The position numbers and the translations under genes were made by a program. Shown here in pieces: positions 42,798-50,868 of a stretch of 64,000 nucleotides of DNA. Source of the stretch: Paenibacillus ferrarius (GTDB lineage: Bacteria > Bacillota > Bacilli > Paenibacillales > NBRC-103111); contig NZ_MBTG01000015.1 in the NCBI RefSeq assembly GCF_002027705.1, forward strand, positions 62,001 through 126,000, read 5' to 3'. The notes under the pieces were generated by a model that saw only the letters and a program-made list of their open reading frames with translations, was not told the DNA's origin and did not search any database. Numbering within the stretch: the first letter of the stretch is position 1; each line of letters begins with the position of its first letter.

Positions 42798-43622
42798 TCA
42801 ATTTTCAATTTGTGTTGCCGTTTGTACGCCAGCTATAAGTGGGAAAACGCCTTGCGGTACGGCGGCAGTACCGCTGAGTGTAACGGTAATAAGTCCTGTG
42901 GACATATCTCCAGCCCGGAGAGCTGCGCCAGCATGCACAACGGTTAACCATCGGCCGCCCAAGCCAGCCATAGGCAATTTGGCATGTTCGGCTAGTCCCA
43001 GCAGCAAATTCTGCGCTGCCAGTTGATATTCACTGGATGTCCTCGCTGCAATCTGTCCAACGAACTGCTTGGAGAGCTGATTAGCGGCTCTTGAAGACGA
43101 GGCGCTTTGCTCATTCATGCACTGCCATGAGACGCTGGGTCGGCAAGTTCCATTGAACCCGCGATAAACACGCCACTGCGCTCCCAAAGCCGTCTCTGTG
43201 AAAAGGGATATGGCTTCCAGCCACGGTTCAGTGATAGCATCGACTTGCCTAAGAATCAGCACTGTTTTCATTGCATATCTGCCCGCAGCATCCTTATCCT
43301 GCACAGCAGGCAAAGCTGTAATTTGTACCGTGTAAAGCTGTCCATCTACTTTAATGACACCGTCATTAGGATGAAGCAGCTTATTCATGCAGCTCCATAT
43401 ACGATCCTGCGCACGTTGTGAGGTAGCGCTTCTCGTATTCAGGCTGAGCTTGCGCCAGCTTTGCGGCGAATCAAGCTTGAATTCGGCGCTGCCGCCAACA
43501 TGGTTGAACCAGATCGCTTCATCCGGGGAAGCCGGTATGCTGTCCACGAACATGTCGCTTCCCAGCACCCCCTCGCCCTCGGACTGAAGATAGCGCGCTA
43601 ATTGATTAGTCAAATTAATCAT
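42798..43622 (-). CDS. Putative tail terminator/completion protein, two-part
   Basis: A 274-residue protein and the first gene of the tail operon. Residues 1-130 resemble a minor capsid/tail completion protein (INLTNQLARYLQSEGEGVL, then VKVDGQLYTVQITALPA-like strands). Residues 140-274 look like a second, different alpha/beta part with GRWLTVVHAGAALRAG. This may be a fusion of the two neck proteins that in phages are separate genes. AAAGGAGGTGA sits 7 nt before the ATG. In a capsid-less particle it would cap the tube. Confidence 0.65.
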   Translation of the reverse strand: MINLTNQLARYLQSEGEGVLGSDMFVDSIPASPDEAIWFNHVGGSAEFKLDSPQSWRKLSLNTRSATSQRAQDRIWSCMNKLLHPNDGVIKVDGQLYTVQITALPAVQDKDAAGRYAMKTVLILRQVDAITEPWLEAISLFTETALGAQWRVYRGFNGTCRPSVSWQCMNEQSASSSRAANQLSKQFVGQIAARTSSEYQLAAQNLLLGLAEHAKLPMAGLGGRWLTVVHAGAALRAGDMSTGLITVTLSGTAAVPQGVFPLIAGVQTATQIEN

Positions 43623-43662
43623 TCACTTCTCACCTCCTTTCCGATCATTCATCCTCTACATT

Positions 43663-43681
43663 TGTTTTGAAATTCAAAACA
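43663..43681. promoter_or_regulatory. Operator copy 1 at the tail operon promoter
   Basis: GTTTTGAAATTCAAAAC (43664-43680), a palindrome about its centre base, extended one pair by T and A. It lies 42 bp upstream of the first tail gene and matches three copies near the repressor gene. Confidence 0.82.
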
Positions 43682-43962
43682 TTTTTTTCTTTTCAAAGCA
43701 ATGAACTTGCCTGTTTCCCGAAACCACGCTTTTCACTCCTTCGGCTCATCCCTTAAGCTGCCTCCCAAAGGCCGGCTCGACACCAGTCAGGACTTTGTGT
43801 CAAAGTAACTTCTTCTGGAACATCGCCTCCTCTAGCTGACTTCACAACGATCTTACCATCCCCTATCTAGTGTGAACTGCCAACGTACGGCCAACTTTCT
43901 GTTAGATCCTTGGAACCTACTTCTCTTTAAATACCTGAATGACGTTCGCCCCCACTAGATTG
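43682..43962 (-). promoter_or_regulatory. Non-coding leader between activator and tail operon
   Basis: Apart from the operator, the 340-bp stretch 43623-43962 shows no open frame with a ribosome site on either strand. It has a direct repeat of GTTGGC around CGTAC (near 43888-43904) and several GC-rich blocks. It is best read as the late promoter region or leader bound by the ArpU-like activator. I see no recognisable RNA family. Confidence 0.4.
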
Positions 43963-44418
43963 CTATCCCCTAGCCTCCACTCTCTCTGCGGCATCATTGC
44001 TCCGTGACTCCACCTCCAACCGCAGCATATAAGCCAGCTTGCTCATCGCTTTCGCCTTAATGCGGCGGTAAGTGCGTTCACTTACATTCAATTCATGAAA
44101 CAACAAGAAATCGAATTTCTTATCCTTTTGCAAATAGCGCTTGCGAATCAGCTCCTGCTCCTGAAGCTCCAACCGTGAGACAGCCTCCTCCACCTCCACG
44201 CTTACACTTGCTATGTAAGCTTCGGGATCGGCCTCATGCAAACCTGGCATTTCCGCTGCGATGAGATCTGATTGCGAGCCGATAATAGCATTCTTTTCCC
44301 TCCTCATGCCGCCAATCGACCTAAACATGCGGACCAGTTCAAGCACCCTCTCCACACGTTTGCGCGTTGTCTTCTGATCTATATCTGTATTCGCTTTATG
44401 TAAAATACGATTAACCAT
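43963..44418 (-). CDS. ArpU-family late-gene activator
   Basis: A 151-residue phage regulator. The C-terminal sigma-4-like HTH is clear in LELQEQELIRKRYLQKDKKFD and LFHELNVSERTYRRIKAKAM. The N-terminal helical region matches ArpU-type activators. Its start lies behind the operator cluster at 44445-44516 and a GGAG site. By analogy with ArpU and PBSX Xpf, it would switch on the tail operon 340 bp downstream once the XRE repressor is removed. Confidence 0.82.
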   Translation of the reverse strand: MVNRILHKANTDIDQKTTRKRVERVLELVRMFRSIGGMRREKNAIIGSQSDLIAAEMPGLHEADPEAYIASVSVEVEEAVSRLELQEQELIRKRYLQKDKKFDFLLFHELNVSERTYRRIKAKAMSKLAYMLRLEVESRSNDAAERVEARG

Positions 44419-44444
44419 TCATCGATCATCTCCTAAAATTTGTC

Positions 44445-44461
44445 GTTTTGAATTTCTAAAC
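44445..44461. promoter_or_regulatory. Operator copy 2
   Basis: GTTTTGAATTTCTAAAC, 15 of 17 positions identical to the operator at 43664-43680. It lies nearest the ArpU-like gene in the divergent control region. Confidence 0.75.
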
Positions 44462-44478
44462 AAATCATACGATGGATT

Positions 44479-44495
44479 GTTTTAAATTTCAACAC
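44479..44495. promoter_or_regulatory. Operator copy 3 (degenerate)
   Basis: GTTTTAAATTTCAACAC, matching the 17-bp operator at most positions. It is the middle of three sites in the divergent region. Confidence 0.62.
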
Positions 44496-44499
44496 AAAA

Positions 44500-44516
44500 G
44501 TTTTGAATATCAAAAC
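44500..44516. promoter_or_regulatory. Operator copy 4
   Basis: GTTTTGAATATCAAAAC, near-perfect palindrome, 68 bp upstream of the XRE repressor ATG. The three sites start at 44445, 44479 and 44500, so a repressor could grade its own expression and that of the activator. Confidence 0.78.
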
Positions 44517-44583
44517 TTTTTTTTCTAACCCCTCTTGTTTTTTGTGCCTCCAACCATTTACAATAGAACAAGGTGATGAAGCG

Positions 44584-44991
44584 ATGAAAGATATGGTGCA
44601 ATTCGGCATTCGAATCCGGCGTCTGCGCCAGCAGAACAAATATTCCCTGCGAGAGCTTGGAGAACGATCCGGTGTCAGTTATTCATTTATAAACTCCATA
44701 GAAAATAACCGCTTCAGTCCATCCAGAGAAACGGTTATCGCCTTAGCCGATGCGCTTAACAGTGCTGATAAGGACGAGCTTCTACTGCTTGCCGGTTTTG
44801 CTCCGACGGAAGAAGAAGCGCTTGATGGACCTTTGGGAGCCAGTCATGCGGTTGATGTCGATGATCCGGAGATCAGTCTGTTCTTCAAAGATTTCAAGAA
44901 TGCCCCCAAAGAGCGTAGAGACGAGATGCTTCGCTTCTGGCATTTTATTCAAGAACAGCAGAAGACTCGCAATCCCGATAGCGAGCAGTAA
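44584..44991 (+). CDS. XRE-family repressor of the tail element
   Basis: A 135-residue repressor. The HTH lies in residues 5-60: IRIRRLRQQNKYSLRELGER, then SGVSYSFINSIENNRFSPSRE. The C-terminal half contains DPEISLFFKDFKNAPKERRDEM, typical of PBSX Xre and related repressors. The ATG at 44584 has AAGGTGATG upstream; the longer frame to 44503 would overlap operator copy 4. It should bind the 17-bp operators and be inactivated by the ImmA-like protease encoded next. Confidence 0.88.
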   Translation: MKDMVQFGIRIRRLRQQNKYSLRELGERSGVSYSFINSIENNRFSPSRETVIALADALNSADKDELLLLAGFAPTEEEALDGPLGASHAVDVDDPEISLFFKDFKNAPKERRDEMLRFWHFIQEQQKTRNPDSEQ

Positions 44992-45011
44992 GCTTATTCA
45001 TTCTATACATG

Positions 45012-45034
45012 AAGCCCAGCCGGGCTTTTATTTT
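45012..45034 (+). terminator. Terminator after the repressor gene
   Basis: AAGCCC-AGCC-GGGCTT (45012-45027) with TTATTTT after it, a compact rho-independent terminator 20 bp past the repressor stop. It sits before the ImmA-type gene and makes the ATG at 45009 an implausible start for that gene. Confidence 0.78.
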
Positions 45035-45071
45035 CGATTATATAACGAACATATATTCCTATAACGAGGTG

Positions 45072-45692
45072 TTGGTCCTGTTCACGCATTATCAAACTAC
45101 CCCTCTGGAACAGTGGGTCGAAGATTTATATATCCAACATGGGATTACAACGCCTGCACAGCTTTCCATGACTCATTTGGCTGCCAAATTGAATATTTGG
45201 GTATATACGATGGATATGAACAGCATGGCCGTTGAGAAGAACGGACTGTTCAGCATCAATGTCGACCGCAGGCTGTCAGCCAAAGAGCAGTGGGAGGACT
45301 TCCTTCATGAGCTGTGCCATGTGCTGCGCCATTCCGGGAACCAGATGGTCATGCCTGATCGCTACGTTGATTGGCAGGAGCAGGATGCTGCGAATTTCCA
45401 GCTCTACGCGGCGATGCCGCTTGCGATGCTGAAGAAGCTGTCGCTGCCTGAGCAGAAGAACGAAATGATTGCCCTCTTATCGGAGGAATTCCAAGTCACG
45501 TACCGGCTTGCCGAAGCACGCATTGTCCAAATTCAGCGCCGCGTCCTCCAAGGGATTGTGGACCAAGAATATCAACGGCTTACGGAAAGCCAATTCACAA
45601 GATACAGCTCCGCCAACTGGTCCGATTCTACCCGTGCCATTATGAACAAGCTCGAACAATTGAAGCAGAAAGGAGCATCTGCCGATGGCTAA
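45072..45692 (+). CDS. immA: ImmA/IrrE-family metallopeptidase
   Basis: A 206-residue protein (from the TTG chosen here). The catalytic zinc motif HELCH is in DFLHELCHVLRHSG near residue 79, followed by a Glu-rich helix and a DAANFQLYAAMP segment typical of ImmA/IrrE. Family knowledge: ICEBs1 ImmA cleaves the XRE repressor ImmR after DNA damage. The start is uncertain: GAGG at 45066-45069 could serve the TTG at 45072 or a CTG at 45078. The next gene overlaps its end by 8 bp. Confidence 0.83.
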   Translation: MVLFTHYQTTPLEQWVEDLYIQHGITTPAQLSMTHLAAKLNIWVYTMDMNSMAVEKNGLFSINVDRRLSAKEQWEDFLHELCHVLRHSGNQMVMPDRYVDWQEQDAANFQLYAAMPLAMLKKLSLPEQKNEMIALLSEEFQVTYRLAEARIVQIQRRVLQGIVDQEYQRLTESQFTRYSSANWSDSTRAIMNKLEQLKQKGASADG

Positions 45693-46059
45693 GCGCACAG
45701 TTTTCTATGATTTTCATGAGGATCATATTCGTCCGTTTATCATGGCGCTGCGCTTTCAGCCTCATGAGCTGGATTGGACCAAATCATCCCTCTATATCCC
45801 TCTGAGCGGCCCTTTCCAGCCGCTAATGCTAGAAGAGGTCCCAGAGCTCGAAGCAGGCATAACCGTCCTTCTAGATGATCTCGTCATCCATCCCGAACGG
45901 CCCCACACCATTGGCATCAGCCTTAACTCCATCCAGCAAAGACACGCAATGCAAGCGGATTCCCTGCCAAGCATCGTTCATCTATGGATCCGTATGAGCG
46001 ACATCGAAGAGGTGCTGCAGCTGGACAGCCGCTCCTACTACGCTTGGTCTCCCAACTAA
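45685..46059 (+). CDS. Unknown 124-aa protein coupled to immA
   Basis: A 124-residue protein with no recognised domain. It starts MAKRTVFYDFHEDHIRPFI and has a hydrophobic beta-rich middle (GITVLLDDLVIHPERPHTIGISL) and a short acidic end. It overlaps immA by 8 bp and carries its own terminator after it, so its level is tied to the protease. In a repressor-protease unit it could be a damage sensor or an inhibitor of the protease; this is speculative. Conservation next to immA would need checking. Confidence 0.65.
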   Translation: MAKRTVFYDFHEDHIRPFIMALRFQPHELDWTKSSLYIPLSGPFQPLMLEEVPELEAGITVLLDDLVIHPERPHTIGISLNSIQQRHAMQADSLPSIVHLWIRMSDIEEVLQLDSRSYYAWSPN

Positions 46060-46076
46060 CCTTGATCCAAAACCAA

Positions 46077-46128
46077 AAATCCCATACCCCCATCCGACAT
46101 TAAGTCCGATAGAGGTATGGGATTTCTT
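46077..46128 (+). terminator. Terminator of the immA unit
   Basis: AAATCCCATACC (46077-46088) pairs with GGTATGGGATTT (46114-46125), a 12-bp stem followed by CTTT. It ends the right edge of the tailocin locus. Confidence 0.85.
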
Positions 46129-46156
46129 TGGCAGAGAATGATCTCTCCGTCTAATT

Positions 46157-46474
46157 TTACTCAGAAATATAAGAGCAGATATAATCGCTGACTGTTTTCA
46201 CTTCGAGCTTGAATTTCGTGTTAGCCGGAACTGTGAATTCACCTTGACCGCTAATGCTGATCCATTCGCTGCTGCCTGGAAGCAATACATTCAAGTCACC
46301 CGCTTGAATTTCCATGATTTCTTTCGTATCCGTGCCGAATTCGTATTCACCTGGAAGCAGGATACCGAGCGTTTTTTTGGTTCCGTCTGCGAATACAACG
46401 GTACGGCTCGTTACTTTACCGTCGAAATAAACATTGGCTTTCGTTAGTACGGTTACATTTTCAAAGCTGGACAT
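46157..46474 (-). CDS. ppnP: Pyrimidine/purine nucleoside phosphorylase (PpnP)
   Basis: A 105-residue DUF1255/PpnP protein. It phosphorolyses several nucleosides to base plus ribose-1-phosphate. Matches are NVTVLTKANVYFDGKVTSRT, KTLGILLPGEYEFGTDTKEI and WISISGQGEFTVPANTKFKL, all characteristic of YaiE/PpnP; a single cupin-type domain is the full protein. It lies apart from the nucleoside operon but fits the same salvage theme. It is a single gene. Confidence 0.9.
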   Translation of the reverse strand: MSSFENVTVLTKANVYFDGKVTSRTVVFADGTKKTLGILLPGEYEFGTDTKEIMEIQAGDLNVLLPGSSEWISISGQGEFTVPANTKFKLEVKTVSDYICSYISE

Positions 46475-46515
46475 GGTGAATAGTTCCCCCTCTAATTAAC
46501 GATGAATATAATGGC

Positions 46516-46536
46516 AAGCCCACCGCTGGTGGGCTT
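46516..46536 (-). terminator. Hairpin after the transketolase gene
   Basis: Perfect 9-bp stem AAGCCCACC / GGTGGGCTT with a 3-nt loop, 20 bp beyond the tkt stop. The T-tract is weak on both strands. Confidence 0.65.
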
Positions 46537-46555
46537 TGGCCATGGATGAATTAGC

Positions 46556-48577
46556 TTATGACAAGAGAGCTTTCACTCTCGCTACAACATTTTCAGGAGA
46601 GAAGCCGTATTCTTTGAGAACTACGTCCCCAGGTGCGGAAGCTCCGAAAGTGGAAATCCCCAAGATAGAACCTTGGTCGCCTACATAACGCTCCCAACCA
46701 AGCGGGTACGCCATTTCAACTGCAAGACGCTTCTTAACTTCCGGCAGAATAACAGAATCTTTGTATTCTTTGGATTGCTTCTCGAACAGCTCCAAGCTTG
46801 GCAAACTGACGACACGAACGTGAATGCCTTCTTCTTGCAGCAATTTTTGCGCCGCGACAGCCAATTGTACTTCGGAGCCTGTTGCCAGGATCTGAGCGTC
46901 CGGTTTGCCGTTAGCTGCGTCGGATACCACGTATCCGCCTTTTCTCAGGTTTGCTTTGGCTCCTTCTACCGCACCTTCAAGGATCGGCAAATTCTGACGA
47001 GTCAATACGAGTGCAACTGGTCCTTTAGCCTCAGCAATCGCATAACGCCATGCTTCGGAAGTTTCGTTGCCGTCCGCAGGACGAATTACGGTAATGCCCG
47101 GAATGACGCGAAGCGCTGGCAGTTGTTCAATCGGCTCATGCGTAGGTCCGTCTTCACCAACAGCAATACTGTCATGTGTTAGAACGTAGATAACCGGAAG
47201 CTGCATAAGAGCCGCCAAACGGATCGAAGCACGCAGATAGTCGGAGAATACGAAGAAAGTCGCTCCGTATACTTTCACACCGCCATGCAAAGCCATACCA
47301 TTCAGTGCAGTACCCATACCGAACTCACGAACACCGAACCACACGTTGCGGCCTGCATAGCTGCTAGCTGTGAAGTTCGCTTCACCCTTGATCATCGTGT
47401 TGTTGGAGCTCGCCAGATCCGCGGAGCCACCGATCAATTGCGGCAATTTGCCGGCAACAGCATTGATCGCATTACCGGAAGCAACACGCGTTGCCATCGG
47501 CTTGTCCGATGTGCTGTAGACCGGAAGGTCTGCATCCCAGCCTGCTGGCAGTTCACCATTTACAGCCGCGCTGAATTGGTTGCCAAGCTCTGGATATGCT
47601 TTGATGTAGTCATTCAGCAGCGTGCTCCAAGCTTGTTCAGCTGCAGCGCCTTCTTTTTGAATCTCCGCATAATGCGCTTTAACTTCGTCCGGAACCAAGA
47701 AATCCGGCTCTTCCGGCCAGCCATATGCTTGCTTCGTCAATTTCACTTCGTCGCCGCCAAGCGGTGAACCGTGAGGACCTACGTGGCCGCCTTTGCCGCC
47801 TTTGTTCGGGCTGCCGAAGCCGATTGTTGTTTTCACTTCAATCAAGGTAGGACGCGTTGTATCCGCTTTTGCTTCAGCAATTGCTCGGGAAATAGCAGCA
47901 AGATCATTTTGCTCTTCTACGCGCAGAACTTGCCAGCCATAAGCTTCGAAACGCCCTTGAACGTTTTCGGAGAATGCCATATTCAATTCGCCATCCAGCG
48001 AGATATCGTTGGAATCGTACAACATAATTAATTTACCCAATTTCAGGTGCGCTGCCAAGGAAACGGCTTCGGAAGAAACGCCTTCCATCATATCGCCATC
48101 GCCACAGATTGCATAGGTATAGTGGTCGATTACAGGGAAGTTCTCTTTGTTATAAGTCTCTCTCAGGTGAGCTTCGGCCATCGCCATACCCACAGCCATC
48201 CCAATACCTTGTCCAAGAGGACCTGTCGTTGCGTCAACACCGGCTGTATGACCGTATTCCGGATGTCCTGGCGTCTTGCTTCCCCATTGGCGGAAGTTCT
48301 TGATCTCTTCGATCGGCAGATCGTATCCACATAAGTGAAGAAGGCTGTACAGCAGCATAGAGCCATGTCCCGCGGAAAGCACGAAACGGTCACGATTGAC
48401 CCATTTTGGATTGGCTGGATTGTGTTTCATATGTTGTTTCCACAGCACGTAAGCCATTGGGGCTGCCCCCATAACCATACCTGGGTGTCCTGATTTGGCT
48501 TTCTCAACGGCATCGATACCGAGAGTACGGATCGTGTCTACGGCTAGTTGTTCAATCGTTTTGTTTGTAACTGTCAT
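46556..48577 (-). CDS. tkt: Transketolase
   Basis: A 673-residue thiamine-diphosphate enzyme of the pentose phosphate pathway. Marks are HPGMVMGAAPMAYVLW, the ThDP motif GDGDMMEGVSSEAVSLAAHLK (quoted as GDGDMMEGVSSEA), the EDGPTHEPIEQLPALR segment with its conserved Glu-Asp-Gly-Pro, and the C-terminal domain. The ATG at 48577 follows GGAGG and gives the usual MTVTNKTIEQLAVDTIRTLG-type start; a longer N-terminus is rejected. It would feed ribose-phosphate into central metabolism. Confidence 0.95.
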   Translation of the reverse strand: MTVTNKTIEQLAVDTIRTLGIDAVEKAKSGHPGMVMGAAPMAYVLWKQHMKHNPANPKWVNRDRFVLSAGHGSMLLYSLLHLCGYDLPIEEIKNFRQWGSKTPGHPEYGHTAGVDATTGPLGQGIGMAVGMAMAEAHLRETYNKENFPVIDHYTYAICGDGDMMEGVSSEAVSLAAHLKLGKLIMLYDSNDISLDGELNMAFSENVQGRFEAYGWQVLRVEEQNDLAAISRAIAEAKADTTRPTLIEVKTTIGFGSPNKGGKGGHVGPHGSPLGGDEVKLTKQAYGWPEEPDFLVPDEVKAHYAEIQKEGAAAEQAWSTLLNDYIKAYPELGNQFSAAVNGELPAGWDADLPVYSTSDKPMATRVASGNAINAVAGKLPQLIGGSADLASSNNTMIKGEANFTASSYAGRNVWFGVREFGMGTALNGMALHGGVKVYGATFFVFSDYLRASIRLAALMQLPVIYVLTHDSIAVGEDGPTHEPIEQLPALRVIPGITVIRPADGNETSEAWRYAIAEAKGPVALVLTRQNLPILEGAVEGAKANLRKGGYVVSDAANGKPDAQILATGSEVQLAVAAQKLLQEEGIHVRVVSLPSLELFEKQSKEYKDSVILPEVKKRLAVEMAYPLGWERYVGDQGSILGISTFGASAPGDVVLKEYGFSPENVVARVKALLS

Positions 48578-48729
48578 TCGAGAATTTCCTCCTATTTGTC
48601 TGTATTTATCATCCATGTCCAACTTGTACATACAAGTAACTTTTATCGCTTGCATTATTGTACCATTTGCTTTGAGGCTTTGCCACAATAAACCGCTAAA
48701 AGGAGTTCACGCCTGTACGGCATCTAGCC

Positions 48730-48758
48730 AAAAAAGCTGCATCCGCAACGGACACAGC
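48730..48758 (-). terminator. Terminator of purU
   Basis: GCTGCATCCG (48736-48745) pairs with CGGACACAGC (48749-48758), using two G-T pairs, and is followed leftward by six T residues. Confidence 0.8.
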
Positions 48759-48771
48759 CTAGCTTTCCCCA

Positions 48772-49671
48772 TTAATTAAAAACTACCGTTTTATTGTTAT
48801 GCACAATAATTCGATCTTCAACATGCCAAGCGACGGCTCTGGCAAGAACAATTCGCTCAATATGTCGACCGATTCGTTTCAAGTCTTCGACGTTGTCACG
48901 ATGGCTTACCCGCTGAACGTCCTGCTCAATAATTGGCCCGCCATCTAATTCCTCAGTCACGTAATGAGCCGTGGCTCCGATGATTTTCACACCGCGGTTA
49001 TGAGCTTGCGCATAAGGCTTGCCGCCGACAAACGCTGGCAAGAACGAATGATGAATATTAATAATCCGATTCGCGTAATGCTTAATGAAAGAAGGCGACA
49101 CGATTTGCATATAGCGTGCGAGAACGATCGCATCTACCTTGTCTCCCACCACTTCTAGCTGACGGCGCTCCGCTTCTGCTTTCGTATCGGCTGTCACCGG
49201 AATGTGGTAATACGGGATGCCGAAAGGCTCTACCAGCGACTGCATATCCGGATGATTGCTGATCACCATCGCGATATCCGCATTCAGATCGCCGGCACGC
49301 CAATGCCACAGCAGCTCAAGCAACGCATGATCTTCCTTCGATACGAAAATCGCGATCCGCTTTTTCTGGCTGGCCAACGATAGGCTCCAATCCATCTTGA
49401 ACTTGTCTGCAACGCCGGAGAAATCCGCTCTCAACTGCTCGACACGATTCGCAAGCTCTTCCAGATCAAATTCGATACGGATGAAGAACATTCCGCCTTC
49501 CGGATCCATCGTATATTGATCGGATTGCACGATATTCGCACCATATTCAAATAAAAATTGTGAAACTGCCGCGACGATGCCTGGTTGATCAGGACAGGAA
49601 ATTAACATTCTTGCCCTATTCTTCATTTCGATGTCTTTGCGAAGTGGACCATTATTACTTGCCAGTACCAT
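48772..49671 (-). CDS. purU: Formyltetrahydrofolate deformylase
   Basis: A 299-residue enzyme hydrolysing 10-formyltetrahydrofolate to formate plus tetrahydrofolate. Residues 17-100 form an N-terminal ACT-like domain (RMLISCPDQPGIVAAVSQFL). The C-terminal formyltransferase domain has the family active-site stretch NIHHSFLPAFVGGKPY and GATAHYVTEELDGGPII. The ATG at 49671 has GGGGGAG 4 nt upstream, giving a short N-terminal leader. It is followed by a terminator, so it is single. Confidence 0.92.
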   Translation of the reverse strand: MVLASNNGPLRKDIEMKNRARMLISCPDQPGIVAAVSQFLFEYGANIVQSDQYTMDPEGGMFFIRIEFDLEELANRVEQLRADFSGVADKFKMDWSLSLASQKKRIAIFVSKEDHALLELLWHWRAGDLNADIAMVISNHPDMQSLVEPFGIPYYHIPVTADTKAEAERRQLEVVGDKVDAIVLARYMQIVSPSFIKHYANRIINIHHSFLPAFVGGKPYAQAHNRGVKIIGATAHYVTEELDGGPIIEQDVQRVSHRDNVEDLKRIGRHIERIVLARAVAWHVEDRIIVHNNKTVVFN

Positions 49672-49689
49672 GTTTCTCCCCCTATAAGC

Positions 49690-49718
49690 CTAAACTAAAG
49701 CTCCCCGTTAAGGGAGCT
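49690..49718 (-). terminator. Terminator of endonuclease IV gene
   Basis: AGCTCCC (49699-49705) and GGGAGCT (49712-49718) form a 7-bp stem, followed by TTAGTTTA on the minus strand, 22 bp past the gene. Confidence 0.75.
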
Positions 49719-49740
49719 GCGTCTCTATTATTGAACTCTA

Positions 49741-50868
49741 TTAAGCTTTTTTCAACACATCTTTGCCGGCAAGCCACACAATCAGGCGTTGATTCAATTG
49801 TTCTTCCGTCAAATCAGCCAAAATGCGTTCTTCGAACAGGATATCGTACAAACGCTCCAAAGGCTCGCGTCCATCCGCTTTCTTCGCTTTTGCATCATTT
49901 TTCAATAGATCCCATGTATTTAGGACATAATCACGGAAATGAATATCTTTTTTGCCGAATAAATGGTCAATCCGCTCGACTTGATCCAAGAATTCGCCGC
50001 CAAAACGTCCGCTCAAATTGCCTGACAACAAAGCGATCTCAGCCTCGTACATCGGACGCTGCGTTTTGTCTTCTTTTCCGATCCAAGGTGTCTCTAGAAT
50101 CATCGGCAGATGCTGCAGCTTAGGATGGTTGGCTACATTATTCATCGCCTCGAAGCCAATCCATCCCGAACCTAACGGTGCGTGACGGTCTTTGCTGGCT
50201 CCGCGGGAATTTTTACTGTCATTCAAGTGAATCACGCCAAGTCTTTCCAGACCGACGACTTTATCAAAGTGATGCAGAACACCGTCCAGATCGTTCACGA
50301 TATCATAGCCGGCATCATGAATATGGCAAGTATCCATACAAACGGAAATTTTGCTGTTTTCTTCAACACGCTCGATGATCTCGGCAATCTCCTCGAAGCT
50401 GCGGCCAATTTCAGTCCCTTTGCCAGCCATCGTTTCCAGTGCAATCTTGACATTCGTATCCTTCACGCCAGCAAGCACTTCGTTCAATCCATCGGCGATT
50501 CTAGCAATGCCATACTCGGCATCTTTGTCCGTATAGGCTCCTGGATGAAGCACAATATTGCGAACGCCAATGTAGTCAGTGCGACGAATTTCTTCTTGCA
50601 GAAAGCGAACAGCCAGCTCAAACGTATCCTCTTTATAAGAACCTAGATTAATAATGTAGGGAGCATGGACAACGATTTCGCCGATGGCATGCTTGTCCAT
50701 CAAAGCTTTGCCTTCTTCGATATATTGATCCTCAATCGGTTTACGGCGCGTATTTTGCGGAGCGCCCGTGTATATCATAAATGTGGAAGAACCGTATGAA
50801 ACTGCTTCTTCAGCTGCATTCAACAAGCCTTTATCTGAGAATGAAACGTGTGAACCAATATTGGGCAT
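49741..50868 (-). CDS. nfo: Endonuclease IV with C-terminal extension
   Basis: A 375-residue AP endonuclease. Residues 1-285 are a normal Nfo TIM barrel: GSHVSFSDKGLLNAAEEAV, VVHAPYIINLGS, LHPGAYTD, CMDTCHIHDAGYDI, HLNDSKNSRGASKDRHAPLGSG (in parts) and LETPW. The last 90 residues (from about LSGNLSGRFGGEFLDQVERI) are absent from the usual ~280-300-residue Nfo. They end in a helical EEQLNQRLIVWLAGKDVL. The zinc ligands of the barrel appear intact. The extension may add DNA or partner binding, as inferred only. Confidence 0.92.
   Translation of the reverse strand: MPNIGSHVSFSDKGLLNAAEEAVSYGSSTFMIYTGAPQNTRRKPIEDQYIEEGKALMDKHAIGEIVVHAPYIINLGSYKEDTFELAVRFLQEEIRRTDYIGVRNIVLHPGAYTDKDAEYGIARIADGLNEVLAGVKDTNVKIALETMAGKGTEIGRSFEEIAEIIERVEENSKISVCMDTCHIHDAGYDIVNDLDGVLHHFDKVVGLERLGVIHLNDSKNSRGASKDRHAPLGSGWIGFEAMNNVANHPKLQHLPMILETPWIGKEDKTQRPMYEAEIALLSGNLSGRFGGEFLDQVERIDHLFGKKDIHFRDYVLNTWDLLKNDAKAKKADGREPLERLYDILFEERILADLTEEQLNQRLIVWLAGKDVLKKA

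Noticed and set aside
43623..43962. Remnant of a group II intron or retron
   Set aside because: The GC-rich look suggested it, but no reverse transcriptase fragment, domain V-like hairpin or repeat border could be found.
45009..45071. ATG at 45009 as start of the ImmA-type gene
   Set aside because: It lies within a rho-independent terminator hairpin (45012-45034) and has no ribosome site; a start near 45072 behind GAGG fits better.
29327..46059. Intact prophage
   Set aside because: No terminase, portal, capsid, protease or replication genes and no integrase beside it; the gene content is tail, lysis and control only.
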